Assembly: GCF_037975245.1 (NCBI RefSeq)
Contig: NC_092562.1
Location: 31,560,554-31,624,553 of the forward strand
Length of the DNA: 64,000 nucleotides
Reading direction: 5' to 3'
Source of the DNA: Apostichopus japonicus
Taxonomy: Eukaryota > Echinodermata > Holothuroidea > Aspidochirotida > Stichopodidae
The position numbers and the translations under genes are program-made. Below the pieces are notes generated by a model. The model was not told where the DNA came from, did not search any database, and saw nothing but the letters and a program-made list of their open reading frames with translations. Below, one piece after another: positions 12,222 to 23,043 of the stretch. Within the stretch, counting starts at the first letter, position 1; every line of letters begins with the position of its first letter.

Positions 12222-13732
12222 GGGGCATAGTTAGGCCAGGCCTAAATTAACTATTATAGTCAAGGCTAGTAGTAACATGCTAGTTCGTTGCAACCCTCAT
12301 TGGAGAGGGCGGGGGGGGGGGGGGGCCATGGAGTGACATACTGGTGCAGTCAGAAAACAGTATGAGGCTAGGCTATGTATTTGGTGGATTGGCTTTGGTT
12401 AATGCAGGGCTGGTAGCGTATCTGCTGTAGTTGGTTATTAGGATCATTCCCTGGGGGTTGATTAAAAGTTAGGTTATAATTTACAAAGCCCATACAATTA
12501 ACAGATCATGGCACATTCTCTAAATATAAAATAACTCTGGATAAAATAGTAATAAACAGTGAAAAGTTACCGTTGATTTGTTCTCTTCTCACATATTAAC
12601 ATTGAATCGTGATGTACAATATTGAAGGCTACGTAGTATACAGTAGGCTAGGCCTGAAAGTTGAGAGAGCCTTATTTTATGGGGTATTGTATGCAAGCTG
12701 ATTGGTGAAACAAGGAACACCTCTAACAACATTACTATAGTCTAGTTAGCATGTGCATTGATCCAAAGATATGGTTTAAAACCTAACGTCCCTGATTTCT
12801 GGGGACAGTCCCTGATTTCTGGGAAAGTCCCTGGACTTCATGTGTCGTCTCCAGATAACTAGTATATGCCTGGATATTTTAGTTTCAATTTTTCCAGTTT
12901 GGCCTACCATTCATAGAGATATATAATTCAACCTAGGTTAAGCTGTGATTATATATGCAAAACTAGGCTACAAACATACTTTGTAGTAATTGAATAAAGG
13001 CAACCCAGATCATTTGATAATATCATATAGCCTGTAATGAATTATGGAAAGCAGCATGTTGAACTTAGAAATGAATATTAACACTTAATTTCAGCAACCT
13101 TTACCGTTCTTGCATTGGATTGTTATTGTGGACAAAATACTCGTTTCTGGATGAGGTTTTCTCATAACCTTTTAAGCATTTGAAAACATAGGACCACCAA
13201 AACACTTAGCTTGAGATCCTCAAAATGCCTCTCTTATGGTGATATGTGAAATACGTAGTACTGGTAATAGCGCAGTATTTTAAAAGTTAGAAAATATATA
13301 GATAGGTAGCAGATACACTACTTAGGCTATGCAAGTAATACCAGTGAGTACAGCTGGTCTACAAATTTACAATTTATAGCCACTTGTTAAACGAGCAAGT
13401 GCATAAAATACTACCGGCTAAAGTCAAGTTTCCACTGTCATGTAGCTAACTTATAACACACATCAGTCAGCTTATGGGAGCAGACAAATAATATTTGCTG
13501 ATAATAATTAATAGTAATACTGGGTGCACTATGCTAGGTACAGAAATCACTCCTATTCTTAGACCGGTCATTGTTACTGATAATAAATGCGTTTATGTTG
13601 TTCATATCGGCTGCCAGGAATAACACAAGTACCTTTTTTCTACTGGCAAGGAGTGGAATCCACTGGTCAGTATTTAGCCAGTAAAATAGCCTGAAGTTGT
13701 AATACAATCTGTATTGTGCTTGAATCTTTCAG
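12222..13732. other. 5' flank or intron of gene 2, no gene recognised
   Basis: Contains a poly-G run at about 12308-12326 and a short duplication CCCTGATTTCTGGG near 12790-12820. No supported exon. Confidence 0.4.
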
Positions 13733-13846
13733 ACCATACAAAACCCAGTGCTGCAATCCGCCGAGATGCATCTCTAGAATTGGTACCTGGAATAGCTATC
13801 ATACTATCAGCTGAATCAACAGAACTGACCTACTGTTATCAAGATG
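13733..13846 (+). CDS. Candidate upstream exon of zinc-finger gene 2
   Basis: A 114-bp segment sits between a good acceptor (TTGAATCTTTCAG) and a good donor (GATG then GTAGGT). It is open in the frame reading AC-CAT-ACA, giving about 38 residues that include ASLELVPGIAIILSAESTEL. Both ends are phase 1, so it cannot splice directly to the phase-0 exon at 15385; another exon between them would be needed. No homologous exon was found with confidence in the other units, so it could be fortuitous. Confidence 0.35.
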
Positions 13847-13985
13847 GTAGGTATCCATATCATGTCTCTTTTCACATTCTCACATTTCTTTTACTTTTCT
13901 TAGAGAAAATTGTCATTGAGTTAATGTTTCACCCAGACCAAAGAAAAAGCATTTTGGATGTATGTATCTTGATCTCCATGTTAAC

Positions 13986-14280
13986 ATAGCATTTACTGTA
14001 CCTGAAATTTTGTAAGGTACAGTAAATATTGTATATGTGTGGATATAGCATTTACTGTACCTTAAATTTTGTAAGGTACAGTAAATATTGTATATGTGTG
14101 GATATAGCATTTACTGTACCTTAAATTTTGTAAGGTACAGTAAATATTGTATATGTGTGGATATAGCATTTACTGTACCTTAAATTTTGTAAGGTACAGT
14201 AAATATTGTATATGTGTGGATATAGCATTTACTGTACCTTAAATTTTGTAAGGTACAGTAAATATTGTATATGTGTGGAT
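13986..14280. repeat. Five-copy 59-bp minisatellite with a hairpin in each unit
   Basis: Units start at 13986, 14045, 14104, 14163 and 14222, nearly identical, each beginning ATAGCATTTACTG. Each unit holds a perfect inverted repeat, TTTACTGTACCTTA and TAAGGTACAGTAAA, separated by a 7-nt loop; the first unit has one mismatch. It lies upstream of the main exon of gene 2. Confidence 0.95.
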
Positions 14281-14321
14281 ATACACATACTGTAGTTGCC
14301 TATTTCCAATCACCTGCATGC

Positions 14322-14480
14322 TGTAAATAAATTGCATGGTGGTCATTGGTCCTGAGAGGTGGTACATGATGTCTGGGCCGGTCACAGTTCTGAACTGCTG
14401 TAAACAAATTGTATGGTGGTCATTGGTTCTAAGTGGTGGTTCCTGATGTCTGGGTTACAATTTGAACTGCTGTAAATGAT
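14322..14480 (+). repeat. Two-copy tandem duplication, about 80 bp
   Basis: The segment with GCTGTAAA-AAATTG-ATGGTGGTCATTGGT and TGATGTCTGGG appears twice in succession with small differences. Confidence 0.7.
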
Positions 14481-15384
14481 AGAAACGTGGTTTAAAATAG
14501 AGTCACGACATGTGTAGGCAATGGACAGGTTTAAACAGAAGCTTAACTCAAGTCCAGGCGTCAAATAGTTGCAATTTGTCATTAATTTTATGAAATATGT
14601 TAAAATGCTGACATCTTTCCAAGTGTACAAGTTGACAATTTTATGAAAAATCTTGGAATGACAACTTATTACATCTCTTCATTTCAACAATTTTCTGCAA
14701 AATATTAAGTTACACTTGAGGTTTTACCAAGTCTGTAGTTTAAAAATTTTCTGAAATTGAACAAAAATGATGAGATGGAAACTGATTATTGTACATTTCC
14801 TGATCTCATAAATTTTATGAAAAAGGTTAACGAAGTAGAGTTTATTCTTACATTTATCTTGATGGCACTTTAAGCTGCCATAGGTCACAGATGTTAAAAC
14901 CTTGAGGATGAAACTGAAAGTTGTTTTTTTATGAAGGTCTCCTCTAAGTTTTAGGTCTATTATGCACATCAAAGCAGGGTGTTGAAAGTAATATACTGCC
15001 ATGTCATTTGATTGCCTTGAAAAGGTGAGGATAAAAACTAGTAAGAGTCCTAACAAATCCTGTGTCAACTCAACATATACTATGTGTGGTCAATAGTGTA
15101 CAGTGGCCTACATCTCAAAACTGTAGCTGTTACCATTATTTCATTACATTCTGTGTTTTGTATAGTGTCTAGTTGTAACTATTTTGGTTGCTTTCTGTAT
15201 AGATTCATCATAACTTTACATTCTTCATGCAAATCATTTGATAAATGATAATACACGATGTCCAGTTTGAAATCATCCATTGGACTGGAAAACACTTCAA
15301 AGTACAGTATCCTCCATTTTGACTGAACTGCAAACTTTTTTAAAATTCAATATTTGTTTTTAATTGCTAACTTTATTTTTGCAG

Positions 15385-18300
15385 GGGGCCATCCAGGTTG
15401 AAGTCAAAATTTTAAGTGGTGCTAAACCCATCTTGTTTTCTTGGGAGAATCCTCTTAAGAAGTCTGTGGAGTGTGTCTTGGTGACGTGTGCCTGTCAGGC
15501 CCTTGGTCTACGTCACGGCAAGGCCAAGGGAAAGGATCGAACAGCTCTGACTTCTGGCAGCCAGCAGTGGGCGTCTAATCTTGCTCATGCACTGGAGAAG
15601 GCTGAAGTTGTGACATATGCTTCAATGGACCCTCTGGAGAGTATCGCTAACCATATTGATTTAAACGAGACAGAGGGGGTAGATCGGGAGTACTCGAAGG
15701 AGGAATGGAAACTACTCACAAAATATGAAAGACAGAAAATAAGAAGGAAAAGAAATAGACAGAAACAAAAGGAATCATTAGAGAGACAGAAAGAACAATT
15801 AGTTGTTTGCAATCAAGATGAGCCATCTGCTGCAACATTAATTGATGAAGTTTCAACATCCCCATGTGGACAAGATGACAGCGAAGTTATGGAGGCAGCT
15901 ACAACAGTTGATGAAGAGATGTGTGAACCAGTGGTTCCTAAGGATAAACAAATTGGAGAAGGTCTATTGGATGTGACATCCAATGGAGAGATGTATCCCA
16001 CAGGGAAGGACTTTGTGGTTGACCCTGATTCCAGTGAGGAAGTTACAGAGGTTAATACCTCAAGAGAAGTTGAAGTTGGGAGAACAGAGTGTGATGTGCC
16101 AAATGAAATTCTACCTGAGACACAGGTTATCACAACGCATGATCAACCTCAAGATGATTTGTTAAATGAAAGTTTAAAACAAAACCAGATTTGGAATGAT
16201 GGACATTCTGAGTCCATAACTACTGCTTCAGTCATCCCAACTGCAAACTCTGCTTACCTAGAGACAACTCATGAACCAGAAATAAGTAATGAAGTCACTT
16301 TAGAGGCCACTGTGTCAGCCGAAACCAGCAACCCTGTGACAATTATCTCTGTAGATGAGGCTGTTGCAAGTCACAAGGGTTCTAAAGTCACTACTGGCAG
16401 CTCAGATAACAACACAGTTCAATTTGTAGACATACAGGGAGCTGTAGTTGTGTCATCTGCTTTCCCAAGCTCAGTGTCATCCTCTCTCTCTGATGAGCAA
16501 ACACTTATGAAAGCTATTGACAGCATCATGGACATGTGCCCAGCACCAGAGATGGGTGAATCTCCAGTGCTCCCTGAGACCATGTATACGTTACCAACAA
16601 CAACCACAACACCAAATGAATTACCAAGAACTAAAGTGCCATTTATCAGAAACCTCACAGAAGAGGAACGGAAAAAGATGTTCAAATTCCAGTCAGACTC
16701 TGAGAGAGAAAACCAAGCTGCCTTGGAGTCTGGGAATGCTTGTCTCTGTGAACAGTGCGGTAAAATCTTTGGCCAACGTAATTTAAGCAAACATATGCAG
16801 ATTCACAAGAAAGGTAGGGAAAGAAATTTGATATGTGACAAATGTGGGAAAGGCTTTTATTTGAAGAGTGCCTTAAAAAACCATCTACAAGTCCACAATG
16901 ATAAGGCACAGTTTACTTGTCGTTACTGTCCCAAAAGTTACAAGTCATTCTTTGGACGCACCATCCATGAGCGCCTTCATTTTGCTGTTTACCCAGAAGA
17001 ATGTCAGAATTGTGAACGTAAGTTCAAAAGTAATCGCGAGTTGAAGATTCATTTAGCTAGTGGTCACTGTGATAACAATGTCAAGGGGAAAAGAAAACCC
17101 AAGATGTGCGGCTACACTCGTAAATCATCTGTTCCGATGAAGCACGGCCAGTTTGGCTCAACTACCTGTCACATTTGCAACAAAGTCTTGCGCACTGGTT
17201 CCTTCCGAGCTCACATGCTGGTGCATCAGGGCAAGATGTACACGTGTTCAATTTGTAACAAAGTGATGGCATTTTCAACAAGATATTACCACTTGAGAAT
17301 GCACAAGAACAAAAAAGATTTCAAATGTAACGTCTGCACAAAGGAGTTTCTTACTAAGCAAGCTTTGGTAGCACACTTGAGGGTGCACACTGGTGAGAGA
17401 CCCATCAAATGCAGGTGAGGACAATTAAATCTTCCTCCAAGAGATTCATTTAGATTTAGGATATGAGTCAGTGAACTTACCTTCTCTACCGTGTCTAATT
17501 AGCTCTCTGGTATTAACAACATATCTGTAATCCATGTGAAAGAATATTACTACTTTAAGCTCCAGGTTTTTCTTCTAATATTGATAGAATATTTCTTTAT
17601 ATTAATTTTCAGGCACTGTGACAGAATGTTTTCCAGATATAGTTCCCGTGAGGTTCATGAAGCCTCTCATACAGGGGAAAGGGCATTTAAGTGTACCATC
17701 TGTGATAAGTCCTGGAAAGACAGGTCATCTTATTGGTTGCATATGAAGAAAAACCACCCTGGAGAGTAAGTAGCTGAGATTCCAGTTTCTAAACTGAAAA
17801 GAAATCATTTAACTTTAGTATAAGGAGCAGCTGATGGGGAGAGGAAGAGCTCTTGTGACCTTTCAGGGAATTTATTGAAGCTTCCTCCTTAGTTCCATTA
17901 CTTGCTTTTTTAACACCTGATTTGTTCAAGTTATAGGTTTTTCAAAATTTTTATAAAAAAAGAAATTTGTAGCACAATATGAAACACTATTCTACCAACT
18001 GGACTTTGATAATACGTTGAAAAATTGGTCATTGGTCAAACATGTGTGTCCTCTTATTACTACTCTCTTTTAATATCATTCATGGTTTTTCTAACGGGGG
18101 TGTTTATTTATATATTATTTTCGGAAAGGGGGGGGAAGGGGAGCCACAGGAGGTGGGGAGATCTAGATAAATGTAAGTCTAACAGTTTTTCAGGTGGTAC
18201 AAACTATATTTATTTTGTGTATTAATATATGTATATTTATATTACACCGGACATATTAACTCTATGTTTATTAATTTTGAGCACCAGTGTCAATGAAGAC

Positions 18301-18480
18301 AGATTCAAAGTGTGGCTCTTCAAGCTATCCGATCAAGTATGATCTGTGTGACATGGCCGTATATAATCTGTTTATTCTCTCCTATCTTGTAGACCTCTTT
18401 ACTACAGACGACTCTCAGCACAGATTAATAGCGAACGTAAGACTCAGGGGATTGAACTTCAGCCATCAATTGCAGAATGA
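15385..18480 (+). CDS. C2H2 zinc-finger gene 2 (three 3' coding exons)
   Basis: Exons 15385-17414, 17613-17765 and 18393-18480 (TGA 18478-18480) join in frame into 757 codons. The exon lengths after the first (153 and 88 nt) and all phases equal those of genes 1 and 3. Residues 1-91 differ from gene 1 at only about seven positions. The linker has a basic patch (KIRRKRNRQKQKE) and acidic stretches. Nine fingers occupy about residues 453-753; finger 4 (C-x2-C, then H and C) is atypical as in gene 1, and finger 8 is split by the intron. Within 16435-16755 the DNA is almost identical to gene 1, whereas the fingers have diverged. Probably a nuclear DNA-binding protein with different specificity from gene 1. 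The true start lies in an unresolved upstream exon. Confidence 0.85.
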
Positions 18481-18599
18481 TTTCTACTTTGGGGATGCAG
18501 AGATATCAACACTATTGTGCCTTACAAGAGCTATCAGTGTACTGATGAACAGATCAGCCTGCAATGTACTCAGTGTAATCATTACTACTAACTTATAAG

Positions 18600-19106
18600 C
18601 CAAACTGTGTTGAGTTCCTCCAGGGTGTGTTTACTGCTATTCTACCTCTTGACAACTTTGTTACCTGTGTAGAATACTGTAGTATAACCCAGACAAATAG
18701 ATTTCAAATATTTTTTGACGATTGCTAATTGTAAGAATATTTGCTGACTCGATCTGTTTCCTTTATTGTATAGCTGAACCTTGTTCCTCCATTTTGTTAA
18801 GTTGTTTGCTTATTGAATACTTTATAAACTTGGTACGTTCCATTTTCATAATTTCTGATATGTTGGATTGTTTGCTACCATTTTCTTGATACCAAAACTG
18901 GACATATCAATTCCAAAATAGGTTCCTAATTGAACACCGCTTTGATACAGGTTGATCAGCTCCTTCATGAGTTTCATTATTCTGTATTATACAACACCTA
19001 ATTGTATTCTGGTCATTTGATTGGTCAATTGCTCGTTGATTGCATGCAAAATCCACTCTATTCCACTCTATGAAATAGAACTGTGGGTTATACTTTTTTG
19101 ATAGCA
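18600..19106. other. 3' flank of gene 2, no gene recognised
   Basis: AT-rich flank; I saw no canonical AATAAA close to the gene 2 stop. The segment near 18965-19015 resembles the reverse complement of 19590-19620, hinting at an older inverted element interrupted by the MITE at 19115. Confidence 0.35.
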
Positions 19107-19114
19107 CTTTTTTC

Positions 19115-19494
19115 CAGTGGCGTAGGAAGGTACTTTTGAGTGGGGGGGCTGAAGACTGATGGTCGGCCTGGGGGAGGGGTCTAAGGGGAGGGGTGTCCCC
19201 CTCCCTTTTGGATTTTTTTGCATTTCCAGGTAGCCTTTGATGCAATTTGGTGCAATATAGCACACTTCAACACCGACTCCATTTTGTAAACTAAATTTTG
19301 TATTTTCACCTGGCCTTAGATGCAATTTGGTGCTCCAAATGAGATTTTTTTCTCATTTGGAAATGAAAAAGGAGTTTTCAGACTTGCGAAGCGGGGGGGC
19401 GGAATGATACTTCCGCCCCTCCACATTTTTCACTGGGGGGGCTGGCGCCCTCCCCCCCAGAAACCCCCCCCCCCCCCCGGTTCCTATGCCCTTG
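19115..19494 (+). mobile_element. hAT-like MITE, copy A
   Basis: Ends CAGTGGCGTAGGAAGG (left) and CAAGGGCATAGGAACC (right, reverse complement) are imperfect terminal inverted repeats. The element is flanked by an exact 8-bp duplication CTTTTTTC at 19107-19114 and 19495-19502. An 8-bp duplication and CAG/CAA starts fit the hAT superfamily (established knowledge). Internal sequence is non-coding with G/C homopolymers. A second copy lies inverted at 26959-27281. Confidence 0.88.
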
Positions 19495-19604
19495 CTTTTT
19501 TCAATGGTAAGAGAGCAGAGAAACCTGTCTGTACAAAACAATCTGTTGCATGAGTGCATTTTACATCCAATTATATCCAAATTTGACGGTGTTGTATAAA
19601 ACAA

Positions 19605-19760
19605 ATAATGAATGGTTTGCATTCGTGCAATAGTGCAAATATTTCATTCGTTGAAAGATGTAATTTGTTCCATTCAACTCGGCTGCGCATCGTTGAATGG
19701 AACATTCCATATTTCAACTCATGAAATATTTGCACTATTGCACTCATAACCATTCATTAT
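19605..19760. repeat. Palindromic element, about 70-bp arms
   Basis: The sequence from ATAATGAATGGTT reads nearly the same from the other end on the opposite strand, with shared blocks GTGCAATAGTGCAAATATTT and GTTCCATTCAAC and a central GC-rich loop of about 12 nt. It is likely a palindromic MITE; no clear target duplication is visible. Confidence 0.8.
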
Positions 19761-20627
19761 GTGTATATTATTTCATTGTCAACCAGAACAGCAAATATAC
19801 GTGTACCATGAAATGTTTCACTCCAGGTCAAGAATGTGGCTTGCTTTAATACCAACTCTTTTAAAATATACTGTACCTCTCATTCTCAATGCTTCAAAAT
19901 CCAGTGCTGATTTGTGGAAAGTAGTGACATTTATGTTTTGGAAGGATGGGTATTAAACCTTTTATAATTTCTGAGTACTGTGGAAAGTAGTGACATTAAT
20001 GTTGTGGAAGGATGGGTTCTAATTTTTTTTTTTTTTTGGAGAACTGTGGGATTGTGAAGTCTCCAAATGCATGCAGACATGAATTTGCATATCTTACTCC
20101 GTAATAAATGGAAACAAAAGAAATATTATAATGGAATGGTTACTAAAATTTTTGGTTGTCTTTGTTTTAGACATCTCAAAATTGATAACTCGACCTCTGA
20201 CCTCACCAGAATTAGTCCATGGATGCAGCTGTCATTGCTCCCCACCCCTCCCCCACCCATTCCACCCCCTCCCCTCTTTAACTGCTATTGGGAACAAATG
20301 CATCGGATTCAATCTAACGGCTAAATAAAATGAGATGTGACTGAATCCCATTACTGCCGAATATGTTTACCTCGGTTGAGATAGATGACAACATCTAATC
20401 CATCAAGTTGAAGTCCCAATAAGTACTGGTTTTGTATTTAGAGTCTAAATGACTTGAAAACTGGGCTAAATCTTGTTTAGGGTAGCTACAATTTATTTAG
20501 AATAGCATAAACGAATTTCCATAGTTCTCGTACAATGTTGCATTACTGGACACACCCCAATGTCTCTTACCACCTCTCTCCCATTCCCCTCACCCACCCT
20601 CATCTCTTCTAGCTCAAAATCTATATA
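19761..20627. other. Spacer, no gene recognised
   Basis: Contains a short duplication (GTGGAAAGTAGTGACATT near 19914 and 19980), a T run near 20024 and C-rich tracts near 20240-20280. No supported exon. Confidence 0.4.
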
Positions 20628-20635
20628 ATAATGGC

Positions 20636-20991
20636 CATAGGCGTAGGAGCCCAATTTGATTTGGGGGGGGGGGGGGGGGGCTGTAACAAGTTGCCTGAAA
20701 AATATAACCAAAATTTTCGCGCTCCGCGCGAGTTCAACATCTTTATGTGCATATCATATAGACATGCATCGGTTATTACATCACATGCCAATAACATAAA
20801 ATCATTTGCCGTGTTATTACCCTTCCATATTGGTTATAATTATTGGGGAAGTCGTTACAATAATAATGATAATAATAATATCACTTTAACCATTGAAAAA
20901 CACATTGCAAATTATCTTTCTTTCAGTAGGTGCCCGAAAATTTCTCAGCATATTGCCCGAATTTTCACCAAAAAAAACTCCTACGCCTATG
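20636..20991. mobile_element. hAT-like MITE with perfect 14-bp inverted ends
   Basis: CATAGGCGTAGGAG at the left is perfectly complemented by CTCCTACGCCTATG at the right. An exact 8-bp duplication ATAATGGC lies at 20628-20635 and 20992-20999. The ends are related to those of the MITE at 19115 (GGCGTAGGA core), but the interior differs. No coding capacity. Confidence 0.9.
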
Positions 20992-21078
20992 ATAATGGCT
21001 CATAAATTTGAAAGTGCCATAATAGTCTAAACCATCAACCAGCTTATGGTAACTAGAACATGTCACTTGAAAACTTGT

Positions 21079-21391
21079 CAGGCGTGTAGCCAAGGGGGGG
21101 GGTGGCGAAAGGAGCAGCCGCCCCCATCCCCCTTGAGCATATTTAAAAAAAAAAAAGTTTTTATGATATCGCTAGTAATTTCAAAAGAGAAAATGCTAAG
21201 ATGCAACTTACAAGGCCTGGGAAGTGCCATTTCCAGCGATCTGGGAGGCATTTTTAGCCTAAATTTTCTTGTGCGCTTCGCGCCAATCATGGTGGCGCTA
21301 CGCTTAGATAGTTTGCAATGCCGTTTCTACGGCTCTGATAGTTTGCCTACATTTTCGCCCCTCCCTTGGCAAATTCCTGGCTACGCGCCTG
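21079..21391. mobile_element. hAT-like MITE, GCGTAGCC family
   Basis: Left end CAGGCGTGTAGCCAAGG pairs with right end CAGGCGCGTAGCCAGG (reverse complement). The exact 8-bp duplication AAACTTGT lies at 21071-21078 and 21392-21399. It contains a CGCTTCGCGCC motif and a poly-A run. It sits 87 bp after the previous MITE. Non-coding. Confidence 0.88.
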
Positions 21392-21724
21392 AAACTTGTA
21401 CCTTTGGAAAATTACAAATTTTGAGTGTAGTTTAACAGATCAATGCAAGGGATGTTCTGGTGTTATACACTGTAAATCTAATATTGAAGAGAAAAATATT
21501 CCACTCTGTCAGTTGAAAATACCATCGCAATATCTTGCTCCTAAGTCATAACAGATTGAAAAAAAAAACATTTTGAACAACTAAACTTTTCATTGATCCA
21601 GTAAGTGAATCACAGTAGGTGGTCTCTTATGCAATCGAGGTAAATGTTCTACAGAATCTTTACCAGATGCATTTGGAATTTTTGCTGCGCTGTCAATGTT
21701 CTCTACTGACTCCTCTATTTTTAG

Positions 21725-22912
21725 AATTTCGAAGAAAAGTTTGATCATGAATCGGATTTGTTGCAACACCAGAGTTATGTTATGTGCTCCTTTGAAGTTC
21801 GATTTTCAATTGGCGTTCCATACAAAATAAGCACTACTAGCTACCCTAGACACTTTCTAAAGTTGCATCAAGACCCGGCCTACAATCTTTGTTTGGTTGT
21901 ATCGACAGCAGGAATTGAGATTGAAAGTTGGCGAAGGTAAGTAGGGAGCATTTGGGATTTCAGCCAATGTTTGCTATTTACGTATAATTTTTCAGCTTGT
22001 CTGTCCCACTTTACGCATCGATTGTTTCCTAGGCCTAGTCTAATGTAGTTTTAGCCTAACGTAGCAGGATACAGTAGGTAACGCAAGTGAACAGATTATG
22101 CGAACCGGCATTTAGTCAAAATTTGGTCAATCGGGAGGACATTTACTTATCGAGTTAATGAAAAATTTCGATCAAACTCCGTCCAAAGACACGCAAAAAC
22201 ACAGCTCGATTAAAGTCAGCCTTTTCTAACTGCGAACTGCAAAAGTTACTGAATGGTGGTCAAACGTCTGAAACAATTCTCAATTGAACATATTCAGTGT
22301 CAAGTGAAGGCCTAACTTAATCCTGTACCAAGATTCAAGATAGAATCTGCTCATTCTTAGTAGGCCTACTTGTGATTAAAATGTATCGGTATGACACATC
22401 AATCAAATGTACCATTATACACTAGGGGTCGTTCAAAGTTTTCTGGGCTGAAAACATTTACTAAACTATATTAATGAAAGCAGTCTGAGTAACAAACTGT
22501 GAATGTTGTTGTTATTGTAGATGCTAGAAGTCTGGGTTGAAACATTAACTATGTTATTAATGATAGCTCTGACTTTCTTCCATTCTTGATAATGTTTTGA
22601 CTTTGTCTTTCAGGTACTTTCTAAAAAGAGTACAGTGTGTAGGCTTCTCCTTCAGTGCTAATAATATCTTTGCAACAGTACCACCAGCAAACAGAAATGG
22701 TATGTATTCCATTCAACAACTTACCACCATGTAGTAAAATGAAAGAAATATACTTAAACTGTAAGTTTTCATAGTTAAATCATCAAGTCTGAGGTTTGGG
22801 AAAAATGATGTATGTTTCTTCTAATACAGATGCATCTGGTACAGATATATACAATGGAAAAGATATGTATCGTCTCAACAGATTTTATGACTGGATATGC
22901 ACTTACAAATAG
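21725..22912 (+). CDS. Three-exon reading frame upstream of zinc-finger gene 3
   Basis: Exons 21725-21936, 22614-22699 and 22830-22912 have good splice signals (AG then GTAAGT; CTTTCAG; GTATGT; AATACAG) and compatible phases, giving 126 codons and a TAG at 22910-22912. The segment includes DHESDLLQHQSYVMCSFEVR and VQCVGFSFSANNIFATVPP. No Met start is visible, so a 5' exon is missing. It could be the 5' part of zinc-finger gene 3, with the third exon skipped or replaced, or a separate small gene. I recognise no domain. Confidence 0.5.
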
Positions 22913-23043
22913 GTTCAATGTCTCAGCATGCCAATGAGTTTGGTGTATTCATATCATTGTGCATCTAATTGTAACATTTAATTAGTTGCATAGCATTTAT
23001 GCTAGTGGAAAGTAACATGTTATCATTGTACCTATCTTCACAG

